A stretch of 30,549 bases of DNA, taken from assembly GCA_033297205.1 (NCBI GenBank), contig MU859347.1, positions 1-30,549 of the forward strand, read 5' to 3'. The position numbers and the translations under genes are program-made. This stretch comes from Pseudoneurospora amorphoporcata (lineage: Eukaryota > Ascomycota > Sordariomycetes > Sordariales > Sordariaceae). This document shows positions 1 to 9,969 of the stretch, in pieces; position 1 is the first letter of the stretch; every line of letters starts with the position of its first letter. The notes beneath the pieces were generated by a model. The model was not told the origin of the DNA. It did no database searches and saw nothing but the letters and a program-made list of their open reading frames with translations.

Positions 1-374
1 CCGTGCTGTCGGCTGAACAGACTCTCTGTCTGAGCTGGCGTAGATACCTGAAGCATTTGCGCGAGGCTGAGAGATGTGCGGCTCCGCGAGCCTCTTGTTG
101 TAGGGTCAGGGTTGAGGTCAAATGTCCGTGTGACAGTCATCGACTTGGTCACTTGGAAGATCTGTTCGGGTGTGTGGTATCGATTGTTGTGACCGAGGAA
201 TGCTTTCTCGCGTTTTCGCTGCTTGAGGTTGAGCATTGAGAGGATCGTCATGGCGTTCTGGCGGGTTGGAAGTGTGGGTGGCAGCCGGAGCTGCGATATC
301 AATCCGCGAGCCGGCCTGCCCCGTATGGGTTGAAAGTGGAATAGGAGCTTGGGAGCGAATCGTGTCTGACACAT
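1..374 (-). CDS. Partial unknown protein, N-terminal part, runs off left edge
   Basis: From an ATG at 374-372 the minus strand stays open for 124 codons to the window edge, so the 3' part is missing. The N-terminus (MCQTRFAPKLLFHFQPIRGR) is rich in Arg/Lys and hydrophobic residues without acidic residues, which resembles a mitochondrial presequence. The next part is basic and Ser/Thr/Gln-rich. I recognise no domain. A shorter open frame (78 codons) overlaps on the plus strand, so coding on the minus strand is an inference from frame length and composition only. Confidence 0.35.
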   Translation of the reverse strand, partial: MCQTRFAPKLLFHFQPIRGRPARGLISQLRLPPTLPTRQNAMTILSMLNLKQRKREKAFLGHNNRYHTPEQIFQVTKSMTVTRTFDLNPDPTTRGSRSRTSLSLAQMLQVSTPAQTESLFSRQH

Positions 375-1453
375 GGTAACTTCTCAGCGGATTTCAAGGA
401 CAATAATGTAGAGATAGTAACCTGAACCAACTGCAACACTAGTTGTTTCATGTTGGTCCTCTTGCCGCTTTGTGGACGTCCGATGATGCTTTGTTCACCC
501 GGCCGGCCACCAACACCTTCTTCCGGTCGTGCATCCTGGATAAGCCCCACCAAAAAAAATGGTTTAATTCATTGGGTCTTCTGAACTTCCAAGAAAGCAA
601 CTCGGGGAATGTTTAAGGACTGGAACTTGCGATGCCAAAATCCGTCACCGATTGTTCGGTTGTAGGTAGGGTCGAAGCAGAGGACGGCAAGAGCACTGCG
701 AATGCCCTCGTTTGCGGGCCCGCCCGATGCCCGATTCGCCAAACCTAGACCCACTTCGTCCGATCAAACTGGCCAATCAGATGTTACATATTTGGTAGTT
801 GTTTTCCTCTTTGGGAAGGCACGGCGGAGCTATCCCGGGCTTCGTTCTTTCCGCCCAAGGACAACTTCCTACAGGAAAACTTCAAAACCAATTCTGCCTT
901 GCGAATTCCCCATTTTGCCAACGTTACCTACTCAGCTCACAATATTCCTTGCCCTCGCCAGAACCACCTAATTCAAGGAATACCGCAATCGCGGCGCCGC
1001 TTTCTGACAGGTGCAGGAACCGTTGATTGAACACTTGGACGCAGGTAAAGCACGATCCAGACACAACAAACACTCTTGCTTGCGGTGCTGACTCCTGTGT
1101 GACCTGGCTACCTGGAAACACCGTTGGACGTCTTTTGTTTTTTATTTAAATCCAGTCCCCTCTCCAGGCTTTTCTCCAGAAATGTAGTGGGCAATTCATT
1201 AGTTCTCTCCATGCATCTTGACAAGTATAGCTTTGGAAATTCTTCACAGCCCGACCTTGTTGTACTACCCCGACCAAAAGGAATTCAACAATTTATTAGA
1301 GTTTAGCAGTGAGTCAATGCACCAACCACTATTCGATCCTTGGATCTTGCTGACCTCGTTGCCTTTTCAGAGTTCAGAAAAGCAAGAGAACTCGCCCGTT
1401 CCACCTCCAGGCCGCCTGCTACGCCAGCCCCGCTAGCCCCATCAGCCGCTACC
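375..1453. other. Divergent intergenic region
   Basis: No convincing gene is seen between the left-edge minus-strand frame and the plus-strand gene starting at 1454. An AT-rich stretch at about 1138-1150 (tttttatttaaat) could serve as a TATA-like element for the plus-strand gene, roughly 300 bp before its ATG. Short open frames here overlap each other on both strands and look like chance. Confidence 0.5.
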
Positions 1454-2659
1454 ATGTCCCAGCTCCAACCTCAACCCGACTATGACCTAGACTTCGATCT
1501 CGACGACGTGGACCCCGACCCCTACTCCAACGCCTCAACCTACCAACAAGCCCACACCCAAGTCCTCCTCATGATCGGATCCACCCCGGACCTCTCCGCC
1601 GAAGAGCGCGCCCTCTACATCATGGATTTGGTCCGTTACTCGGCCTGGCAAGCCAACGGTTTGATGCCTATGCTCAAGGGTATCGTAGGCCATTTCGACT
1701 CGTCGCACGTGCAAGTGGCTATGGAGAGTTTTGGGGAACCCGAAGAGTGGAAAGCGCGCAGGGAGGAATGGTTGGGATTTGCTAAGGAGAGTTTGGGCGT
1801 TGAGGTTTCTGAGAGGGTCATTCTTGCTGAGGATAAGGATACTGAGATGACCACTGCTGAGAAGCTCGCTGAGAAGGCCACTGAGAAGCCCTCTGAGAAG
1901 GTTACACCTGTGAAGGTGACTGAGAAGGCGGTGGAGAAGGGAGGCGGAGTAGGGGAAGGAGACGGAGGTAGCCATGGTAAAAAGGAAAAGGGGAAAAGTC
2001 CGGCCAAGAGACGTCGTGTGGATGGCGGCGAGGAAGCTATGGAAGACGAGGAAGCTATCGAATTTGAGGACGATGAGGAAGATGAGGACTATGAGGAAAC
2101 TGGTAGGATCACTTAGAAGAAGATCCTGGTTGGATTGGAGCTTGTTGGGGCGGAAATGAATGGCATGAGGAAGGTTCCTCCGGGTGACTATCCTCTGATC
2201 AGGTCGTCGCTTGAGCTGGTTGAGCGTAGGCTGGAGAACATGATGGAGGTCTTTGTGCCGCTTCTCGCTCGGATCAACAATACTTTACCGGACGCCAAGG
2301 GGTTGGAGCAGAAGCTGGATGCCATGGAGAAGGGGCTTGCTTCGAACGAGGAGGATGCTTCTGGGAGTTTTCAGCTGTTTTTCCTGGAGTTCAAGTCCTT
2401 GATGGCGAACTTGGTTGAGCTGGAAAAGATGTTCGTTGCGCATGGTATTCCTTCGTACTCGTCGCCGTCTCTGTCTGCAGAGGATAAGTTGAATTCCATG
2501 GAGGACATGATTGTTTCTGAGATGGAGAAGATGATTCTGCACCAGGAAGAGGATACTCGTCCGGAGGTCCAGTCAAAGTTTAAGCCTGTGATGGAGAAGC
2601 TGGGTCTTCTGGAGAAGATGTATCGTGCTGCAATGGCATCACGAAATGTTAATCAATAG
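1454..2659 (+). CDS. Acidic coiled-coil protein interrupted by one in-frame TAG
   Basis: The ATG at 1454 has a good fungal context (gctaccATG). It opens 220 codons, ends at TAG 2114-2116, and the same frame continues without a break for 180 codons to TAG 2657-2659. The N-terminal half has an acidic start (DLDFDLDDVDPDP), a folded-looking middle, then Glu-Lys-rich repeats, an NLS-like KSPAKRRRV and an acidic run (EFEDDEEDEDYEE). The C-terminal half is helical and charged, with two similar segments (KLDAMEKG...LEKMF and KLNSMEDM...LEKMY). I recognise no family. I found no GT-AG pair of usable length that removes the TAG and keeps the frame. The gene may be a nonsense allele, use recoding or mRNA editing, or be two separate frames; the single-gene reading fits best. 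It converges on the AAA gene with 52 bp between stops. Confidence 0.55.
2105..2127 (+). other. Hairpin with the in-frame TAG in its loop
   Basis: AGGATC (2105-2110) is exactly complementary to GATCCT (2122-2127). A U-G pair (2104/2128) can extend the stem. The 11-nt loop at 2111-2121 contains the TAG at 2114-2116. The A of the stop follows a U and precedes a G. In Sordariomycetes, sexual-stage A-to-I editing prefers an A after U in a hairpin loop and is known to turn UAG into UGG in some genes. The structure is seen; editing here is inference. Confidence 0.5.
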
Positions 2660-2711
2660 GTTTTTTTGCAGGTTTATTAGAAGGCTGGAGCCAAATATAC
2701 TCCACCAAGCG

Positions 2712-4835
2712 TTAGAAAGCGTCTAGGATGGAATCCTTCCTGTCTATATTTGAAGCCTCCTTCAAAGACTTGTCAAACTCTTGTCGCACTTGGATAACAG
2801 TCATCAAGTGATCAAGACTCAATGGCTGTCGTTCATGACGAGCAATGGTACGTGCTGTGTTGACCGCATACGAGATCTCGCGTCCGTTCAGCTTCTCTGT
2901 AAGCAGCTCGTCAATGTCCTCGTTGATATCCATGTCGATGTCGCTCGCCGGGATTGCTCCGAGATACTTCATCCACAGTTGCCGCCGAGTCTCAAGGTCG
3001 GGTGGTCCGTAGGTCAGCGCAAGGTGAATGCGGGACTTCATCGCGGCATCGAAGGACCGGACGCGGTTGGTGGTCAGGAACACAATGCCTGAGAAGTACT
3101 CGAGATGTTTCAGGAAGACTGTGGGTATGGGAGACAGGTGTCAGCGGAAGGTGGCATGGGGTTCCAACATGGAGGATACGTACCAGCTACCAAGCAAGGC
3201 ATTTCGGTCAGCGTTGTGACCTTCCGCGTCTTCGCGTTTCTCCAGGAACACATCGGCTTCATCGAGTAGGACGACTGCCTGCCATTTTGTGGCGCAGTGC
3301 AATAGCTCTTTGAGGCGCCGCTCAAACTCTGAGGCCCAGTTGTCTCGGTTCAACTCCCCAAGCGAGCTTGAGATTATAAGCTTCTTGGTTGCTTCCGCGG
3401 CGGTCTCTGTCCGTCGCTGTTAGTGTGGCGTACTGGCAATTGCTGTAACTGGCAATTGCTGTAACTGGTTGCCTTACCTGCTGTCATCGTCTTTCCAGAC
3501 CCGGGGCTTCCGTGTAACAAGCGAACCAGTCCCTTGCCCTTTTGCATGTCTTCGTCCCGGGCATTGTCCGGGAATATGTGATTCTCAACGAGAGCTCGAA
3601 GGATGCGTTTCTGGGCATTGGGGAGGAGCAGAGACTCTCAGGCATCTGGCTTCCAGTCGATAGGTCGAAGAGAGTCTAGGTAGTATCGGTAAAACGTCTT
3701 TTTGGCCGGGGAAAATCCCTTGGCATAGGGCGGACAGAGGGTAAGGTCAGCGTCTGGATTGGCAGCAACGGTCTTGCGTTCGGAGAATATTTCCTCGTCG
3801 AATAGGACCCAGTCCAGGACAACTCTTGCTGATTCATACAGTGACATCTGGGTTAGTATTGCTGTGGCTTTCTCAAGAGTGTTGCTAGCCTTGGGGCCGA
3901 TGTACTGACCGTAAATCCAATCCACAAACCTGCTGAGCCTTCTAGCGGGGGGTGGTAGTAGCTTCTCGGAGGTTCTTTGAGATACTTGGCCATACCGTGG
4001 TAGTATCTGAGAGCAACACCGCCAATCTCCTTGAAGGCCTCTCCCCTGATATGGAGTCTTCTCTTTAGTTCGTCCATCTTGGTCTCGTCTTTTGTCCAGT
4101 ACGCAACGGGGAATATGGGCAACTGGCTAATGGGACCAGGATGAAGACCATTCAAGCTAACCTTTTGGCGAATCTCAAATTCTTCAGTGGCATTTCCAAA
4201 GGTTTTCCCATCAAAGTCCGTGTACTCGCCGTAAACGTGACAGACTGGACCTTTGTTAGTGCATACATCATAGCCTGTCCGTAAGCAGCGGAGAAGCCAG
4301 GGATGGCCGTCCTCAAAGGTGATGAGCAGGCTTCCAGGCTTGAAGATGGACCATAGCGTCTCGTATGTAATATGACCCTTTTGCCACATGGCTTGGAGCC
4401 TCTGGTAGTCGGGGCCCAGTTCAGACTCCATGAAATCGAAGAGCAGGTTGAGATGGGATCTGACATCGTAGTCGGATGTCTGTCGACGCTGAGCATCCAG
4501 GTCATCCCAGTGATGGATCAACATCTGAAACGGGCTTTCCAGCTGGAAGGGGTCCCCAAAGGTCGAGGGAACGATTGGATGGGACTTGATCACGTCTCGG
4601 ATGCGCGGAGGATGAAAGGAGAGTTGACGTTGAGGATAGTCTTCTCTTGCCGGCCATTTTGATCGTAGACTTCACGGATGACGAGAGCATGCTCGAGCTC
4701 TTTGCGCTGCTCCTCGGAAAGCGCATCGGATTTGAGATTGTGAACCTTGACTTCCTTTTCCTCTCGACTCTTGGGATCATACTTGCGGCGGAGGATCAGG
4801 GTTTCAAGGCGGGTCCCGGCGTCAACGTCTGCCAT
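2712..4835 (-). pseudogene. DUF7025-AAA+ ATPase, broken by a frameshift and an in-frame TGA
   Basis: The gene runs from ATG 4835 (MADVDAGTRLETLILRRKYD) to TAA 2714-2712. The N-terminal half matches the DUF7025 type that precedes fungal AAA domains. The AAA module has Walker A GSPGSGKT (3511-3488), Walker B VVLLDEADVFLEKR, sensor-1 FLTTNRVRSFDAAMKSRIH and a C-terminal helical lid. Introns I infer: 3829-3929 (branch ACTAAC), 3407-3477 and 3119-3190, all GT-AG and frame-consistent. Two lesions are visible. Near 4603-4607 a GCGCG run shifts the frame between VNSPFIL and RDVIKSHP. At 3640-3638 a TGA sits between DWKPDA and ESLLLPNAQK, with the same frame open on both sides and no possible intron. 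The family forms membrane-associated or disaggregase-like ATPases of unclear role in fungi. The frameshift could be an assembly error; the TGA is a substitution and harder to dismiss. Confidence 0.75.
3432..3468. repeat. 16-bp tandem duplication inside an intron
   Basis: The 16-bp unit actggcaattgctgta occurs at 3432-3447 and 3448-3463, followed by the first five bases of a third copy. It lies wholly inside the inferred 71-bp intron after the Walker A exon of the AAA gene, so the duplication does not touch the protein. Confidence 0.9.
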
Positions 4836-5436
4836 GGCTGCTCTGTCGGCAGGATGTGTTTCTTTGGTCTGGATTCGTACCAACTGGTGGCATGAAGCCT
4901 AAGTGTGTGGGGGGCCATTTTGAAGGAGGGCGTTGAAGGTACGATATAGATGGAGCCTGGTCATGATGTTGTTTCGGTTATCATCGACCCATCACATCCC
5001 CCCTCTGACGGGTACTCAAATGGTTGCATGCAGTAGTTGACGGGAATCTTTGCAGGCGGCTTAAGCACTAGTGCAAGCGCTCCTTCGGGCCAGCACCGGG
5101 CTTGCATTGGCGCGTTTCCCAGCCATCCATCGTCCCTTCGAGCAACCTTATCGCAAAATCATTTTAACTTACCCCGCGCCACCATCACCACAGCCTTCTC
5201 TCCATCCCTGTTTTGGTGGCCTCCCTTCTTCAGCGTCATCAATGTTGGAGTGTCAGCTGCCACCACCAAGCTAATTCGTAAGAATGGCATGAGATGGGTA
5301 GCATTCGGTGGTGTCAGCCCTAAATGCTCTCTGTTCCCCAGCATGAAGGTCTGTATCTCCGGGCCACCCTGGATGCTGATGTTGCTGGACATTCTTTGCT
5401 TTCGATGACCTTGGGGAGCCAAGCTCAAGACAGAAC
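4836..5436. other. Divergent promoter region between the AAA and NLR genes
   Basis: This 600-bp stretch separates the start codons of two divergently read genes. Open frames of about 90-120 codons occur on both strands (for example 5037-5408 plus) but have Ser/Pro-rich, chance-like composition and no recognisable domain. A shared bidirectional promoter is possible but no specific element is recognised. Confidence 0.45.
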
Positions 5437-8400
5437 ATGACGACTGATGACATCAAGAACGACAGCGACGGCGACAGCACACAGACGCCGAACCAACGTT
5501 TCGCTGCCATCGTGGCTGACTTCCTCTCCCAGCTGTCCAAGAGGGACGCCAAACATGTCTTCATCATGTCCATTACCGAGCGCCAAGATCGAACTACACC
5601 TGAGAACTTGTCCGAATCCAAGCATCAGGAACAACAACTCCGAGCCATCATCCACGACTTCTCTCGAGATGTCGCCGCCAAAAAGAAGAACAGAAAGTCA
5701 TCCAAAGCTTTGGACAAGCTGGGGCCCTTCGTGCTATCATCGACCGAGCTTGCCAAGTTCTGCGAGACCGTCTTTGAGGCCAGTCCCATGGCGGTGGCTG
5801 CCATTTTCTCGTGCTCGTATGGTCCTGATGCTGACGCTCAATGCCCAACAGTATTTCAATACGGTCATTTAAGCGCTCGATGAGATCGATACATACCTCC
5901 ATTGCTACGACAACTTCTACGATGCCTATCGAGATGCCCCAGTCTTGCAGACGAGACTGGTGGCATCCTACAAAAACATCCTCCAGTTCTGGTGGGAATC
6001 CATCAAGATCCTCTCCAGTTCCGTTCTCAAGAGCATCGCCAAGGGAATTATTAGTCCAATTGACAAGGACATCAAGGACTGTCTACGCATCGTCAAGGAA
6101 GACCGTACAAACGTTCAGTGTCTCGCTCAATCTATCGAGGCTAAACTGAACCGTCAGTGGCGTCCAGGTATGCTGTCATCCGAACTTCTCGATATTCGTT
6201 ACATGCGCTAATGCAGGTACCGGACAGACATGCTGCGAGACCAGATCATCCCATGGGTCGCCGGACCCGAAGGCCCTTCCAAGCTCGATTCTCGCCACAG
6301 CCTGTATGATATGCAAGAGCTTCACTACCACGGAACCTGCTCATGGATCTTCGACCACCCTGGGTACAAGGAATGGGACGGGCCTGACGTCTGGACTGGG
6401 AAAAAGTCAGATCCTGTCCTGTGGTACAACGCACCTCCTGGCTGCGGAAAGTCAATCTTGGCCTCCCAGATTGTCAGCCGCTTAAAGCAGGAGAACCACA
6501 AGGTGGTCTGGTATTTCTGCTCCTTCGATGACCCCACCCGCAAAGACCCTCGAAACGCACTTCGCTCCATTGCCATACAGCTACTCTGCAGGTACATGTC
6601 CAAGAGGATACCGGACAAAGTTGTTGACATGTTCCGCGAGGACCAAGCTAATTCCAATAATTATATCAACCACGAAATCCCTTTCATGGCCGTCGTCCAT
6701 CAGCTTCTCAAAGCTGCGAGTCTTACTCACATTGTTGTGGACGGTCTTGACGAAATAATCGAGCTGGATCAGGAAAGGCCGTTTGCTTCTCATAGCATGT
6801 TTGAGCAACTGATTCTGAAGGCTCCAGAGCGACATGGGACCACCAAGTGGTGTTTCACCAGTCGCCATGAAGGCCCAATTGGAGCAACCATGTCAAAGGT
6901 CAAAGCATTTCAAATTGTTCCTTCACCGGCAAGCTTGGCTGCAGACATCAAAGCCTATCTTGAAGACGTGCTTAGTGAGAAGGAACTTTCGCCGGATCAG
7001 ATTGAAGACTTGGTGGAAGCATCGGAGGGCAACTTCCTCTATGCAAAACTGCGAGCAGATACCCTACTTGGACAAGGCGTTACTTGCGAGGAAGAGGCTG
7101 ACGAGGAACTGAGAACTTATCCCAAGGGATTGAGCGGCTGTTACTTACGCTGTCTCGAGAAACTCAATCATCGGACTACTTACGAGCAAGAGCTTGCAAG
7201 GTAAGCAGCGTTCTCTCACAGGAGGGGTGCCCCCGGTTGACTGCCCAGCTAACTCACCCACTCGTCTCAGGCGCACCATCGTCATTCTTGTTACGACGAG
7301 GAAACTCCTGACCATGACTGAGCTGCTCGATGCGTTGGCAACACGTATCGGCTGCGACGACTATTCCACAAAACGAATTCCATTTCAGGATGCTATCCGC
7401 CAGCTTTGTGGATCATTCCTCACCATCGATTCTGCACCTGCCAAAACCACACAAAGCGCGCTTGTTAAGCTTAGTCACAAGTCCGTTCAAGACTTCTTCC
7501 TTCTCCGTCATGACCTAGTCTCTCCGGATCATCTCGCCAAGTACTTTGTTAATCGATCATCGGCGCATCGGGAAATGGGCCGAACGTGTCTCACGTATCT
7601 GAGTTTCAAACGCTACGAAAGTCCGGATGGCTTGCCGGAATCCTTCGAGATCGACCCCGAGCACGCATTCCTTCGATATGCCTCTGTCTTTTGGTTTCAG
7701 CACTTGGACATGAGAGGCGTGGCTTGCGAGGAAATCCGTCAAGAGATTCGTACCTTTCTCGAAAGCTATGCATTCTGGACTGCCTTCAGGGTATAAACCA
7801 GAGTCGCACGCTATCTGTTTGCTCGATACGTACAGCGTGGTAATTGTGGTTACAGCATGAGAACTACTGGGTCGGAATGGAGTACATCAGACTTCATCGC
7901 GTCGACAATACCGCTTTGGTGGGATAAGCCGGGTAAAATGACGGTGTCAAGGGACGACTTGGAGATTCTTCATCATCTTCAACGCTTCATCATGGAGTGG
8001 CACGAGGCACTCACGTCTGGCATGGATGCTCTGTTGCTGTGCCCCATGGACCTTGCAGCTTCTGGTTTTTTTCCGGGCAGAGCAAAGTTCTTGGACAAGA
8101 CAATCAAGCGAGTCGCCCTTGGCCCCCGTGCGCTGGAACCACGCAGTAATGTGTCGGTGGACGAGGTGTGTTCTGGCAAGGGCGTATTCAAGGCTCGGGT
8201 GCTCTTGACCAAGCCCAGCGACAACGGCCATGGATCGATGGATTGGCTTGTGGCTGCACCATTTTCGAAACCAGGCGGACTCTCTGGATCTTTCAACTCA
8301 CGTCTGGATTTTATGTTCCGTCATGTCAGCTCTTTCGGGTCGCTACCGGCTGTTGATCCCCCTGGGATGTACTCCATCTGCCAGCGTAAGCTGGATGTTG

Positions 8401-9969
8401 CGGCTATAACCGTTGACGGAGAACAGTCGTATCCGCTACCCAAAAGACTGGTAAACGAGTGTCTCTCCACCACACCACAGGGATGGCAACTCGTCAACGA
8501 AGTACGGGTTGCTTCCGGCCAAACAGGCAAGGTCAATGTGGCATGTCATTTTACGCGAGTGCAAAGGTCTGCTCAATCCTTGGCGAGACTCCGAGGACCC
8601 GCGGAAGATACAGGACCAAGGAGCGGGGGATCTGCAGGAGATGATGATCGGTCTGAGTACGACGAGGAAGAAGAGCAAGATGAAGAGTACGATGAGGAGG
8701 AATTCGATGAAGAGGAAGAAGACAGTGAAAGTGAAACAGGCAGTGAGACGGAAGAGAGCTCCAGTGGTATTGAGTCGTCAACGGATGCGACAGAGCCCGA
8801 GAGCGATACCGTTACGGACGTTCTGGTAATCATTCTTGAGGAAGGTAATCCCATCTGGATCCCATGCCATGGAAACCAAAAGACAAGAAGGCAGATGGGT
8901 GGTGCCTTGCACCCCAGTGAGCCAGTGTTTGTTTGGGCACAAGATACGGAGAACTTGAGCATCATGAACACAGTGAGCGGCAAGACTACGACCTCTAGCC
9001 TGCCTAAGCTGCCCAAAGGGAATGGTCCTTTGCCGCAAGCTCAGCTTGTCGACAAGGAGCAAATTCCGAACCTCAGGATGCACTTCGGCTCACGCTTGCT
9101 GACAGAAATTCCCTTCTCCTCCGACGGGTCTTTGCTCTATGCCCTCTTCGTCAACTTTGAGGCTGCAAGCTCTCATGTTACGAAAGCAACTGTCTCTCTT
9201 GTCAAATTCCGGTTCGAAGCGGGTGGGGATGACGGAACAGGGGAAGCGAGGCTTGAGCAGTCTGGGGATGTGTTAACGACTGCCTACCACTTTCATAAGA
9301 AGGTGGATGACTTGCCAGTACCGCTTGGTGTCATCTACTGGTGTTCTGATGCCGTCTACATGTGTGTTCCACTCTTGACCTGCAGCGTCAAGTTCATCAG
9401 GATGCCCCTGAGCCCATTAGCCTCTTGACAACTCGCAGTCGAAGCCACAGCCCAAGATCCACACCCTCAACCGGACGATCCTCATCCCCTCATCAACGAG
9501 TCAGCGCCGGCCCCGTCTCCTCTACCAATCCAGCACCTCCAAATCCAAGCCCGACGACTCCCTCTACCTCGTGCTCGATCCAGAGCCCAAGCTGGCAACC
9601 CCCACCCCAGCAGAAGACCGCCATCACAGGCAAGACACCTTCTGCTCCGACCACTGCGATCACGAAGACATGACCACCTGTGACCATAAGCAGGAGGAAT
9701 TCGGACGCGGCGATGCTTCGGTTATCAGGTGGAGTATTCCCCGGGAAGGCGGCTGGAGGGACTGGGATCCAGAGAAGGACTCCATGTCAGACGAGCTGAG
9801 GGGGACGTTCATTGATGCGGATAAGATGTTTTCGGTGCCGATTCGGGGGGCGTCGAATTTCGCGTGGAAGGGGTACTTGTCTTGTGTGTTGAGGACGCCT
9901 GCCTGTCTGAGGTGGGAGTGGAACATAGGTATGTTAGAAGGTTATATGGATTGGATACCTAGAATTTAG
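5437..9969 (+). pseudogene. NACHT NLR-like (STAND) protein, multiply interrupted
   Basis: The ATG at 5437 opens an N-terminal helical domain of the kind that precedes fungal NACHT domains. It is followed by Walker A APPGCGKS (6431-6454), Walker B IVVDGLDEI (about 6731-6757), a winged-helix-like part ending LSHKSVQDFF (about 7470-7500) and a long C-terminal region with FVWAQDTENLSIMNT, which looks beta-rich. An acidic run (about 8635-8760) sits inside it. Two introns fit: 6168-6227 (60 bp) and 7201-7270 (70 bp, CTAAC branch). Lesions: a frameshift near 5808-5817; TAA 5870-5872 between FNTVI and ALDEID; TAA 7794-7796 between FWTAFRV and TRVARYLFARY; and a frameshift near 9413-9421 before LDNSQSKPQPKIHTLNRTI. 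Each frame resumes with good coding sense. NLRs of this type act in fungal self/non-self recognition and regulated cell death. The exact 3' end is uncertain. The family call is firm; the pseudogene call is likely unless the assembly is poor. Confidence 0.8.

Noticed and set aside
2103..2202. Intron removing the TAG at 2114
   Set aside because: The only nearby donor (2103) combined with each acceptor up to about 2215 either gives an intron too short for fungi (14 or 38 nt) or shifts the frame.
5037..5408. 123-codon plus-strand frame before the NLR gene
   Set aside because: No domain, chance-like composition, and a competing frame on the other strand.
7791..7855. 65-bp GT-AG intron removing the TAA at 7794 in the NLR gene
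   Set aside because: Splicing there moves the reading into a frame that stops soon after, while the unspliced frame continues with sensible protein on both sides of the TAA.
1454..9969. Heavy RIP of the left region
   Set aside because: The base composition is ordinary and long coding stretches survive. Only a few stops fit C-to-T at CpA, so strong RIP is not supported; light RIP or plain decay remains possible.
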